From positions 1 to 21,517 of the forward strand of contig JAUCBJ010002566.1 of assembly GCA_032718475.1 (NCBI GenBank): a stretch of 21,517 nucleotides of DNA. Direction: 5' to 3'. The DNA comes from Nemertoderma westbladi (Eukaryota; Xenacoelomorpha; Nemertodermatida; Nemertodermatidae). Within the stretch, counting starts at the first letter, position 1, and each line of letters begins with the position of its first letter. The notes below the pieces were generated by a model. The model made no database searches, was not told the origin of the DNA, and saw only the letters and a list, made by a program, of their open reading frames with translations. The position numbers and the translations under genes are program-made. Shown here one piece after another: positions 8,339 to 21,287 of the stretch.

Positions 8339-11300
8339 TTTGTTGTAGGCAATTCACAACGTTACATATTAACATGTAGCTACAGTGACAGTTGCAAACT
8401 TTTTGTTAGTATCAATAGCAGCGAAAAATAAATATTACGGAAAATAGTGTGTTCCTTCATACAGATACAGCCTGACTTATTGCACACTGCTAAAATATAA
8501 ATGGTTTACATATTAATTCAATATTATAATCAGGCACACTAAATAACTTACATACACCACACTTAACGTACTTACATCTCAGGCACACTAAATAACTTAC
8601 ATACACCACACTAACGTACTTACATCTACGGCACACTAAATAACTTACATACACCACACTAACGTACTTACATCTCAGGCACACTAAATAACTTACATAC
8701 ACCACACTTAACGTACTTACATCTCAGGCACACTAAATAACTTACATACACCACACTAACGTACTTACATCTACGGCACACTAAATAACTTACATACACC
8801 ACACTTAACGTACTTACATCTCAGGCACACTAAATAACTTACATACACCACACTAACGTACTTACATCTCAGGCACACTAAATAACTTACATACACCACA
8901 CTAACGTACTTACATCTCAGGCACACTAAATAACTTACATACACCACACTAACGTACTTAAATCTCAGGCACACTAAATAAACTTACATACACCACACTT
9001 AACGTACTTACATCTCAGGCACATTAAATAACATACATACACCACACTAACGTACTTACATCTCAGGCACACTAAATAACTTACATACACCGCACTAACG
9101 TACTTACATCTATGGCACACTAAATAACTTACATACACCACACTAACGTACTTACATCTCAGGCACACTAAATAACTTACATACACCACACTTAACGTAC
9201 TTACATCTTAGGCACACTAAATAACTTACATACACCACACTTAACGTACTTACATCTTAGGCACACTAAATAACTTACATACACCACACTAACGTACTTA
9301 CATCTCAGGCACACTAAATAACTTACATACACCACCTTAACGTACTTACATCTCAGGAACACTAAATAACTTACATACACTACACTAACGTACTTACATC
9401 TCAGGCACACTAAATAACTTACATACACCACACTAACGTACTTACATCTCAGGCACACTAAATAACTTACATACACCACACTTAACGTACTTACATCTTA
9501 GGCACACTAAATAACTTACATACACCACACTTAACGTACTTACATCTCAGGAACACTAAATAACTTACATACACCACACTAACGTACTTACATCTCAGGC
9601 ACACTAAATAACTTACATACACCACACTTAACGTACTTACATCTTAGGCACACTAAATAACTTACATACACCACACTAACGTACTTACATCTATGGCACA
9701 CTAAATAACTTACATACACCGCACTAACGTACTTACATCTATGGCACACTAAATAACTTACATACACCACACTTAACGTACTTACATCTCAGGCACACTA
9801 AATAACTTACATACACCACACTTAACGTACTTACATCTCTGGCACACTAAATAACTTACATACACCACACTAACGTACTTACATCTCAGGCACACTAAAT
9901 AACTTACATACACCACACTTAACGTACTTACATCTCAGGCACACTAAATAACTTACATACACCGCACTAACGTACTTACATCTATGGCACACTAAATAAC
10001 TTACATACACCACACTTAACGTACTTACATCTCAGGCACACTAAATAACTTACATACACCACACTTAACGTACTTACATCTCAGGCACACTAAATAACTT
10101 ACATACACCACACTAACGTACTTACATCTCAGGCACACTAAATAACTTACCTGCACCACACTTAACGTACTTACATCGCAGGCACACTAAATAACTTACA
10201 TACACCACACTAACGTACTTACATCTCAGGCACACTAAATAACTTACATACACCACACTAACGTACTTACATCTCAGGCACACTAAATAACTTACATACA
10301 CCACACTAACGTACTTACATCTCAGGCACACTAAATAACTTACATACACCGCACTAACGTACTTACATCTATGGCACACTAAATAACTTACATACACCAC
10401 ACTTAACGTACTTACATCTCAGGCACACTAAATAACTTACATACACCACACTAAAGTACTTACATCTATGGCACACTAAATAACTTACATACACCACACT
10501 TAACGTACTTACATCTCAGGCACACTAAATAACTTACATACACCACACTAACGTACTTACATCTCAGGCACACTAAATAACTTACATACACCACACTAAC
10601 GTACTTACATCTCAGGCACACTAAATAACTTACATACACCACACTAACGTACTTACATCTCAGGCACACTAAATAACTTACATACACCACACTAACGTAC
10701 TTACATCTCAGGCACACTAAATAACTTACATACACCACACTAACGTACTTACATCTCAGGCACACTAAATAACTTACATACACCGCACTAACGTACTTAC
10801 ATCTCAGGCACACTAAATAACTTACATACACCACACTAACGTACTTACATCTCAGGCACACTAAATAACTTACATACACCACACTTAACGTACTTACATC
10901 TCAGGCACACTAAATAACATACATACACCACACTAACGTACTTACATCTACGGCACACTAAATAACATACATACACCACACTAACGTACTTACATCTCAG
11001 GCACACTAAATAACTTACATACACCACACTAACGTACTTACATCTCAGGCACATTAAATAACTTACATACACCACACTAACGTACTTACATCGCAGGCAC
11101 ACTAAATAACTTACATACACCACACTAACGTACTTACATCTCAGGCACACTAAATAACTTACATACACCACACTAACGTACTTACATCTCAGGCACACTA
11201 AATAACTTACATACACCACACTAACGTACTTACATCTCAGGCACACTAAATAACTTACATACACCACACTAACGTACTTACATCTCAGGCACACTAAATA

Positions 11301-11580
11301 ACATACATACAGCACACTAACGTACTTACATCTCAGGCACACTAAATAACTTACATACACCACACTTAACGTACTTACATCTCAGGCACACTAAATAACA
11401 TACATACAGCACACTAACGTACTTACATCTCAGGCACACTAAATAACTTACATACACCACACTAACGTACTTACATCTCAGGCACACTAAATAACATACA
11501 TACAGCACACTAACGTACTTACATCGCAGGCACACTAAATAACTTACATACACCACACTAACGTACTTACATCTCAGGCA

Positions 11581-12444
11581 CATTAAATAACATACATACA
11601 CCACACTAACGTACTTACATCTCAGGCACATTAAATAACTTACATACACCACACTAACGTACTTACATCTCAGGCACATTAAATAACTTACATACACCAC
11701 ACTAACGTACTTACATCTCAGGCACATTAAATAACATACATACACCACACTAACGTACTTACATCTCAGGCACACTAAATAACTTACATACACCACACTA
11801 ACGTACTTACATCTCAGGCACATTAAATAACTTACATACACCACACTAACGTACTTACATCTCAGGCACATTAAATAACATACATACACCACACTAACGT
11901 ACTTACATCTCAGGCACATTAAATAACTTACATACACCACACTAACGTACTTACATCTCAGGCACATTAAATAACTTACATACACCACACTAACGTACTT
12001 ACATCTCAGGCACATTAAATAACATACATACACCACACTAACGTACTTACATCTCAGGCACACTAAATAACTTACATACACCACACTAACGTACTTACAT
12101 CTCAGGCACATTAAATAACTTACATACACCACACTAACGTACTTACATCTCAGGCACATTAAATAACATACATACACCACACTAACGTACTTACATCTCA
12201 GGCACATTAAATAACTTACATACACCACACTAACGTACTTACATCTCAGGCACATTAAATAACTTACATACACCACACTAACGTACTTACATCTCAGGCA
12301 CATTAAATAACATACATACACCACACTAACGTACTTACATCTCAGGCACACTAAATAACTTACATACACCACACTAACGTACTTACATCTCAGGCACACT
12401 AAATAACTTACATACACCACACTTAACGTACTTACATCTCAGGC
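11581..12444 (-). repeat. 144/288-bp higher-order repeat inside the array
   Basis: Units combining cattaaat with aacatac recur at 11581, 11725, 11869, 12013, 12157 and 12301, exactly 144 bp (three units) apart. A cactaaat variant in every second block (11773, 12061, 12349) gives a 288-bp super-period. No 49-bp unit interrupts this stretch until just past 12420. Confidence 0.9.
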
Positions 12445-12741
12445 ACACTAAATAACTTACATACACCACATTAATGTACTTACATCTACGGCACACTAAA
12501 TAACATACATACACCACACTAACGTACTTACATCTCAGGCACACTAAATAACTTACATACACCACACTAACGTACTTATATCTCAGGCACACTAAATAAC
12601 ATACATACACCACACTAACGTACTTACATCTCAGGCACACTAAATAACTTACATACACCACATTAATGTACTTACATCTACGGCACACTAAATAACTTAC
12701 ATACACCACACTAACGTACTTACATCTCAGGCACACTAAAT

Positions 12742-13405
12742 AACATACATACACCACACTAACGTACTTACATCTCAGGCACACTGAATAACTTACATAC
12801 ACCACACTAACGTTCTTACATCTCAGGCACACTAAATAACATACATACACCACACTAACGTTCTTACATCTCAGGCACACTAAATAACATACATACACCA
12901 CACTAACGTACTTACATCTCAGGCACACTAAATAACATACATACACCACACTAACGTACTTACATCTCAGGCACACTAAATAACATACATACACCACACT
13001 AACGTACTTACATCTCAGGCACACTGAATAACTTACATACACCACACTAACGTTCTTACATCTCAGGCACACTAAATAACATACATACACCACACTAACG
13101 TTCTTACATCTCAGGCACACTAAATAACATACATACACCACACTAACGTACTTACATCTCAGGCACACTAAATAACATACATACACCACACTAACGTACT
13201 TACATCTCAGGCACACTAAATAACATACATACACCACACTAACGTACTTACATCTCAGGCACACTGAATAACTTACATACACCACACTAACGTTCTTACA
13301 TCTCAGGCACACTAAATAACATACATACACCACACTAACGTTCTTACATCTCAGGCACACTAAATAACATACATACACCACACTAACGTACTTACATCTC
13401 AGGCA
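12742..13405 (-). repeat. 240-bp higher-order repeat inside the array, three copies
   Basis: The variant cactgaata occurs at 12782, 13022 and 13262, exactly 240 bp (five units) apart. Each is followed by two units carrying cgttcttac in place of cgtacttac, where the second-half donor GTAAGT becomes GTAAGA. The copies look almost identical. End points are approximate. Confidence 0.9.
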
Positions 13406-14560
13406 CACTAAATAACTTACATACACCACACTAACGTACTTACATCTATGGCACACTAAATAACTTACATACACCACACTTAACGTACTTACATCTCAGG
13501 CACATTAAATAACTTACATACACCACACTTAACGTACTTACATCTCAGGCACACTAAATAACTTACATACACCACACTAACGTACTTACATCTCAGGCAC
13601 ATTAAATAACTTACATACACCACACTAACGTACTTACATCTCAGGCACACTAAATAACTTACATACACCACACTTAACGTACTTACATCTCAGGCACATT
13701 AAATAACTTACATACACCACACTTAACGTACTTACATCTCAGGCACATTAAATAACTTACATACACCACACTAACGTACTTACATCTCAGGCACACTAAA
13801 TAACATACATACACCACACTAACGTACTTACATCGCAGGCACACTAAATAACTTACATACACCACACTAACGTACTTACATCTCAGGCACACTAAATAAC
13901 TTACATACACCACATTAATGTACTTACATCTACGGCACACTAAATAACATACATACACCACACTAACGTACTTACATCTCAGGCACATTAAATAACTTAC
14001 ATACACCACACTTAACGTACTTACATCTCAGGCACACTAAATAACTTACATACACCACACTAACGTACTTACATCTCAGGCACATTAAATAACATACATA
14101 CACCACACTAACGTACTTACATCTCAGGCACATTAAATAACTTACATACACCACACTTAACGTACTTACATCTTAGGCACACTAAATAACTTACATACAC
14201 CACACTAACGTACTTACATCTCAGGCACATTAAATAACATACATACACCACACTAACGTACTTACATCGCAGGCACACTAAATAACTTACATACACCACA
14301 TTAATGTACTTACATCTACGGCACACTAAATAACATACATACACCACACTAACGTACTTACATCTCAGGCACACTAAATAACATACATACACCACACTAA
14401 CGTACTTACATCGCAGGCACACTAAATAACTTACATACACCACATTAATGTACTTACATCTACGGCACACTAAATAACATACATACACCACACTAACGTA
14501 CTTACATCTCAGGCACACTAAATAACATACATACACCACACTAACGTACTTACATCGCAG

Positions 14561-17500
14561 GCACACTAAATAACTTACATACACCACACTAACGTACTTA
14601 CATCTCAGGCACACTAAATAACTTACATACACCACACTAACGTACTTACATCTCAGGCACACTAAATAACATACATACACCACACTAACGTACTTACATC
14701 GCAGGCACACTAAATAACATACATACACCACACTAACGTACTTACATCTCAGGCACACTAAATAACTTACATACACCACACTTAACGTACTTACATCTCA
14801 GGCACACTAAATAACTTACATACACCACATTAATGTACTTACATCTACGGCACACTAAATAACATACATACACCACACTAACGTACTTACATCTCAGGCA
14901 CATTAAATAACTTACATACACCACACTTAACGTACTTACATCTCAGGCACACTAAATAACTTACATACACCACACTAACGTACTTACATCTCAGGCACAC
15001 TAAATAACTTACATACACCACACTAACGTACTTACATCTCAGGCACACTAAATAACTTACATACACCACACTAACGTACTTACATCTACGGCACACTAAA
15101 TAACTTACATACACCACACTAACGTACTTACATCTCAGGCACACTAAATAACTTACATACACCACACTAACGTACTTACATCTACGGCACACTAAATAAC
15201 ATACATACACCACACTAACGTACTTACATCTCAGGCACATTAAATAACTTACATACACCACACTTAACGTACTTACATCTCAGGCACACTAAATAACTTA
15301 CATACACCACACTAACGTACTTACATCTCAGGCACACTAAATAACTTACATACACCACACTAACGTACTTACATCTCAGGCACACTAAATAACTTACATA
15401 CACCACACTAACGTACTTACATCTACGGCACACTAAATAACTTACATACACCACACTAACGTACTTACATCTCAGGCACACTAAATAACTTACATACACC
15501 ACACTAACGTACTTACATCTATGGCACACTAAATAACTTACATACACCACACTTAACGTACTTACATCTCAGGCACACTAAATAACTTACATACACCACA
15601 CTAACGTACTTACATCTCAGGCACACTAAATAACTTACATACACCACACTAACGTACTTACATCTCAGGCACACTAAATAACTTACATACACCACACTAA
15701 CGTACTTACATCTACGGCACACTAAATAACATACATACACCACACTAACGTACTTACATCTCAGGCACATTAAATAACATACATACACCACACTAACGTA
15801 CTTACATCGCAGGCACACTAAATAACTTACATACACCACACTTAACGTACTTACATCTCAGGCACACTAAATAACATACATACACCACACTAACGTACTT
15901 ACATCTCAGGCACACTAAATAACTTACATCCACCACACTTAACGTACTTACATCTCAGGCACACTAAATAACTTACATACACCACATTAATGTACTTACA
16001 TCTACGGCACACTAAATAACATACATACACCACACTAACGTACTTACATCTCAGGCACACTAAATAACTTACATACACCACACTTAACGTACTTACATCT
16101 ACGGCACACTAAATAACATACATACACCACACTAACGTACTTACATCTCAGGCACACTAAATAACTTACATACACCACACTAACGTACTTACATCGCAGG
16201 CACACTAAATAACTTACATACACCACACTTAACGTACTTACATCTCAGGCACATTAAATAACATACATACACCACACTAACGTACTTACATCTCAGGCAC
16301 ACTAAATAACTTACATACACCACACTAACGTACTTACATCTCAGGCACACTAAATAACATACATACACCACACTAACGTACTTACATCTCAGGCACATTA
16401 AATAACATACATACACCACACTAACGTACTTACATCTCAGGCACACTAAATAACTTACATACACCACACTAACGTACTTACATCTCAGGCACACTAAATA
16501 ACATACATACACCACATTAATGTACTTACATCTACGGCACACTAAATAACATACATACACCACACTAACGTACTTACATCTCAGGCACACTAAATAACTT
16601 ACATACACCACATTAATGTACTTACATCTACGGCACACTAAATAACATACATACACCACACTAACGTACTTACATCTCAGGCACACTAAATAACTTACAT
16701 ACACCACATTAATGTACTTACATCTACGGCACACTAAATAACATACATACACCACACTAACGTACTTACATCTCAGGCACACTAAATAACTTACATACAC
16801 CACATTAATGTACTTACATCTACGGCACACTAAATAACATACATACACCACACTAACGTACTTACATCTCAGGCACACTAAATAACTTACATACACCACA
16901 TTAATGTACTTACATCTACGGCACACTAAATAACATACATACACCACACTAACGTACTTACATCTCAGGCACACTAAATAACTTACATACACCACATTAA
17001 TGTACTTACATCTACGGCACACTAAATAACTTACATACACCACACTAACGTACTTACATCTCAGGCACACTAAATAACTTACATACACCACACTAACGTA
17101 CTTACATCTCAGGCACACTAAATAACATACATACACCACACTAACGTACTTACATCGCAGGCACACTAAATAACATACATACACCACACTAACGTACTTA
17201 CATCTCAGGCACACTAAATAACTTACATACACCACACTTAACGTACTTACATCTCAGGCACACTAAATAACTTACATACACCACATTAATGTACTTACAT
17301 CTACGGCACACTAAATAACATACATACACCACACTAACGTACTTACATCTCAGGCACATTAAATAACTTACATACACCACACTTAACGTACTTACATCTC
17401 AGGCACACTAAATAACTTACATACACCACACTAACGTACTTACATCTCAGGCACACTAAATAACTTACATACACCACACTAACGTACTTACATCTCAGGC

Positions 17501-19616
17501 ACACTAAATAACTTACATACACCACACTAACGTACTTACATCTACGGCACACTAAATAACTTACATACACCACACTAACGTACTTACATCTCAGGCACAC
17601 TAAATAACTTACATACACCACACTAACGTACTTACATCTACGGCACACTAAATAACATACATACACCACACTAACGTACTTACATCTCAGGCACATTAAA
17701 TAACTTACATACACCACACTTAACGTACTTACATCTCAGGCACACTAAATAACTTACATACACCACACTAACGTACTTACATCTCAGGCACACTAAATAA
17801 CTTACATACACCACACTAACGTACTTACATCTCAGGCACACTAAATAACTTACATACACCACACTAACGTACTTACATCTACGGCACACTAAATAACTTA
17901 CATACACCACACTAACGTACTTACATCTCAGGCACACTAAATAACTTACATACACCACACTAACGTACTTACATCTATGGCACACTAAATAACTTACATA
18001 CACCACACTTAACGTACTTACATCTCAGGCACACTAAATAACTTACATACACCACACTAACGTACTTACATCTCAGGCACACTAAATAACTTACATACAC
18101 CACACTAACGTACTTACATCTCAGGCACACTAAATAACTTACATACACCACACTAACGTACTTACATCTACGGCACACTAAATAACATACATACACCACA
18201 CTAACGTACTTACATCTCAGGCACATTAAATAACATACATACACCACACTAACGTACTTACATCGCAGGCACACTAAATAACTTACATACACCACACTTA
18301 ACGTACTTACATCTCAGGCACACTAAATAACATACATACACCACACTAACGTACTTACATCTCAGGCACACTAAATAACTTACATACACCACACTTAACG
18401 TACTTACATCTCAGGCACACTAAATAACTTACATACACCACATTAATGTACTTACATCTACGGCACACTAAATAACATACATACACCACACTAACGTACT
18501 TACATCTCAGGCACACTAAATAACTTACATACACCACACTTAACGTACTTACATCTACGGCACACTAAATAACATACATACACCACACTAACGTACTTAC
18601 ATCTCAGGCACACTAAATAACTTACATACACCACACTAACGTACTTACATCGCAGGCACACTAAATAACTTACATACACCACACTTAACGTACTTACATC
18701 TCAGGCACATTAAATAACATACATACACCACACTAACGTACTTACATCTCAGGCACACTAAATAACTTACATACACCACACTAACGTACTTACATCTCAG
18801 GCACACTAAATAACATACATACACCACACTAACGTACTTACATCTCAGACACACTAAATAACTTACATACACCACACTAACGTACTTACATCTCAGGCAC
18901 ATTAAATAACATACATACACCACACTAACGTACTTACATCTCAGGCACACTAAATAACTTACATACACCACACTAACGTACTTACATCTCAGGCACATTA
19001 AATAACATACATACACCACACTAACGTACTTACATCTCAGGCACACTAAATAACTTACATACACCACACTAACGTACTTACATCTCAGGCACACTAAATA
19101 ACATACATACACCACATTAATGTACTTACATCTACGGCACACTAAATAACATACATACACCACACTAACGTACTTACATCTCAGGCACACTAAATAACTT
19201 ACATACACCACATTAATGTACTTACATCTACGGCACACTAAATAACATACATACACCACACTAACGTACTTACATCTCAGGCACACTAAATAACTTACAT
19301 ACACCACATTAATGTACTTACATCTACGGCACACTAAATAACATACATACACCACACTAACGTACTTACATCTCAGGCACACTAAATAACTTACATACAC
19401 CACATTAATGTACTTACATCTACGGCACACTAAATAACATACATACACCACACTAACGTACTTACATCTCAGGCACACTAAATAACTTACATACACCACA
19501 TTAATGTACTTACATCTACGGCACACTAAATAACATACATACACCACACTAACGTACTTACATCTCAGGCACACTAAATAACTTACATACACCACATTAA
19601 TGTACTTACATCTACG
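14561..19616 (-). repeat. Tandem duplication of a ~2.46-kb block of the array
   Basis: Copy A (14561-17016, 2456 bp) and copy B (17017-19616, 2600 bp) have the same order of variant units, including the rarer tctatgg, tcgcagg and 49-bp units. B is longer by exactly three units (144 bp) around 18800-18950. Private changes include catccacc at 15929 in A and ctcagaca at 18845 in B. Both copies end in a 96-bp two-unit subrepeat (ttaatg...tctacgg alternating with taacg...tctcagg) repeated about six times. That 96-bp form continues after 19616. Confidence 0.88.
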
Positions 19617-21077
19617 GCACACTAAATAACATACATACACCACACTTAACGTACTTACATCTCAGGCACACTAAATAACTTACATACACCACATTAATGT
19701 ACTTACATCTACGGCACACTAAATAACATACATACACCACACTAACGTACTTACATCTACGGCACACTAAATAACATACATACACCACACTAACGTACTT
19801 ACATCTCAGGCACACTAAATAACTTACATACACCACATTAATGTACTTACATCTACGGCACACTAAATAACATACATACACCACACTAACGTACTTACAT
19901 CTCAGGCACACTAAATAACTTACATACACCACATTAATGTACTTACATCTACGGCACACTAAATAACATACATACACCACACTAACGTACTTACATCTCA
20001 GGAACATTAAATAACTTACATACACCACACTAACGTACTTACATCTCAGGCACACTAAATAACTTACATACACCACCTTAACGTACTTACATCTACGGCA
20101 CACTAAATAACTTACATACACCACACTAACGTACTTACATCTCAGGAACATTAAATAACTTACATACACCACACTAACGTACTTACATCTTAGGCACACT
20201 AAATAACTTACATACACCACACTAACGTACTTACATCTCAGGTACACTAAATAACTTACATACACCACACTAACGTACTTACATCGCAGGCACACTAAAT
20301 AACTTACATACACCACATTAATGTACTTACATCTACGGCACACTAAATAACATACATACACCACACTAACGTACTTACATCTCAGGCACACTAAATAACT
20401 TACATACACCACATTAATGTACTTACATCTACGGCACACTAAATAACTTACATACACCACACTAACGTACTTACATCTCAGGAACACTAAATAACTTACA
20501 TACACCACACTAACGTACTTACATCTTAGGCACACTAAATAACTTACATACACCACACTAACGTACTTACATCTCAGGTACACTAAATAACTTACATACA
20601 CCACACTAACGTACTTAAATCTCAGACACACTAAATAACTTACATACACCACACTAACGTACTTACATCTTAGGCACACTAAATAACTTACATACACCAC
20701 ACTAACGTACTTACATCTCAGGTACACTAAATAACTTACATACACCACACTAACGTACTTACATCGCAGGCACACTAAATAACTTACATACACCACACTA
20801 ACGTACTTACATCTCAGGCACACTAAATAACTTACATACACCACACTTAACGTACTTACATCTCAGGCACACTAAATAACTTACATACACCACACTAACG
20901 TACTTACATCTCAGGCACACTAAATAACTTACATACACCACACTAACGTACTTACATCTCAGGCACACTAAATAACTTACATACACCACACTTAACGTAC
21001 TTACATCTTAGGCACACTAAATAACTTACATACACCACACTAACGTACTTACATCTCAGGCACACTAAATAACTTAC

Positions 21078-21287
21078 CTGCACACTCATCATGACACGGA
21101 ACACAGGTTTTATTAGCCTCGATGGTGTACTGCTGGGGTTGGAAACAACTGTCAACACATTCATTTAGTAACGAAAAGGATTTACAAGCCATGCAAAGAT
21201 GTCTCCCCGGCCCCCAACAGGCGACTGTTTCAGAGTGAATGTACTGGGGGTTGGCGCATTCATTCGCGCAAACGTGATGGTAACGGT
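21078..21287 (-). CDS. EGFR/ErbB-like receptor exon, cysteine-rich domain IV module
   Basis: A 210-nt internal exon with an acceptor ctttattacag (AG at 21288-21289) and a perfect donor GCAG/GTAAGT (intron from 21077). It is phase 1 at both ends, so it could be skipped without a frameshift. The 69 whole codons hold ten cysteines: HHVCANEC, CWGPGRHLCMAC, NECVDSC and TCVPCHDEC. The CWGP-x4-C-x2-C, CVDxC, CxxCHxEC order matches growth-factor receptor domain IV of EGFR and ErbB, which precedes the transmembrane segment and tyrosine kinase. About ten residues lie between the second cysteine and CWGP, more than in vertebrate EGFR. NKT is a possible N-glycosylation site. In the animal it would be extracellular and help set receptor auto-inhibition and dimerisation. 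A furin-like repeat of another receptor is the alternative. The neighbouring exons are not in the window. Confidence 0.8.

Larger units (their letters stand above)
8531..21077 (-). repeat. 12.5-kb tandem array of ~260 units of 48/49 bp built from a splice donor
   Basis: On the minus strand the 48-bp unit reads GTAAGTTATTTAGTGTGCC-TGAGAT followed by GTAAGTACGTTAGTGTGG-TGTAT. The two halves (25 and 23 bp) align as GTAAGT-NNN-TTAGTGTG, so the unit is a dimer of a ~24-bp ancestor, and each half opens with the donor-like GTAAGT. Common variants are GTATGT for GTAAGT in the first half; AATGTG for TAGTGTG; CCGTAG, CCTGCG or CCATAG for CCTGAG; and a one-base insertion (CGTTAAGTGTG) that makes 49-bp units. 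One minus-strand frame is open (VYVSYLVCLRCKYVSV) until a 49-bp unit shifts it; the plus strand has TAA stops in every unit. It lies in the intron just downstream of the exon at 21078-21287 and starts exactly at that intron's 5' splice site. No AATAAA occurs in the consensus sense strand. Confidence 0.97.

Noticed and set aside
8531-21077. Long minus-strand ORFs (up to ~410 codons) with a VYVSYLVCLRCKYVSV repeat as a repetitive membrane or cysteine-rich protein
   Set aside because: They arise from a stop-free frame of a 48-bp tandem repeat, are cut at random by 49-bp units, have no unique sequence at either end, and lie inside an intron directly behind a splice donor.
8531-21077. CRISPR array
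   Set aside because: There are no unique spacers between the repeats; units are contiguous and near-identical, and the genes around are eukaryotic.
20952-21164. A minus-strand ORF starting MNVLTVVSNPSS that runs from the exon into the array
   Set aside because: It is in a different frame from the cysteine-rich EGFR-like reading and is a shadow of that exon.
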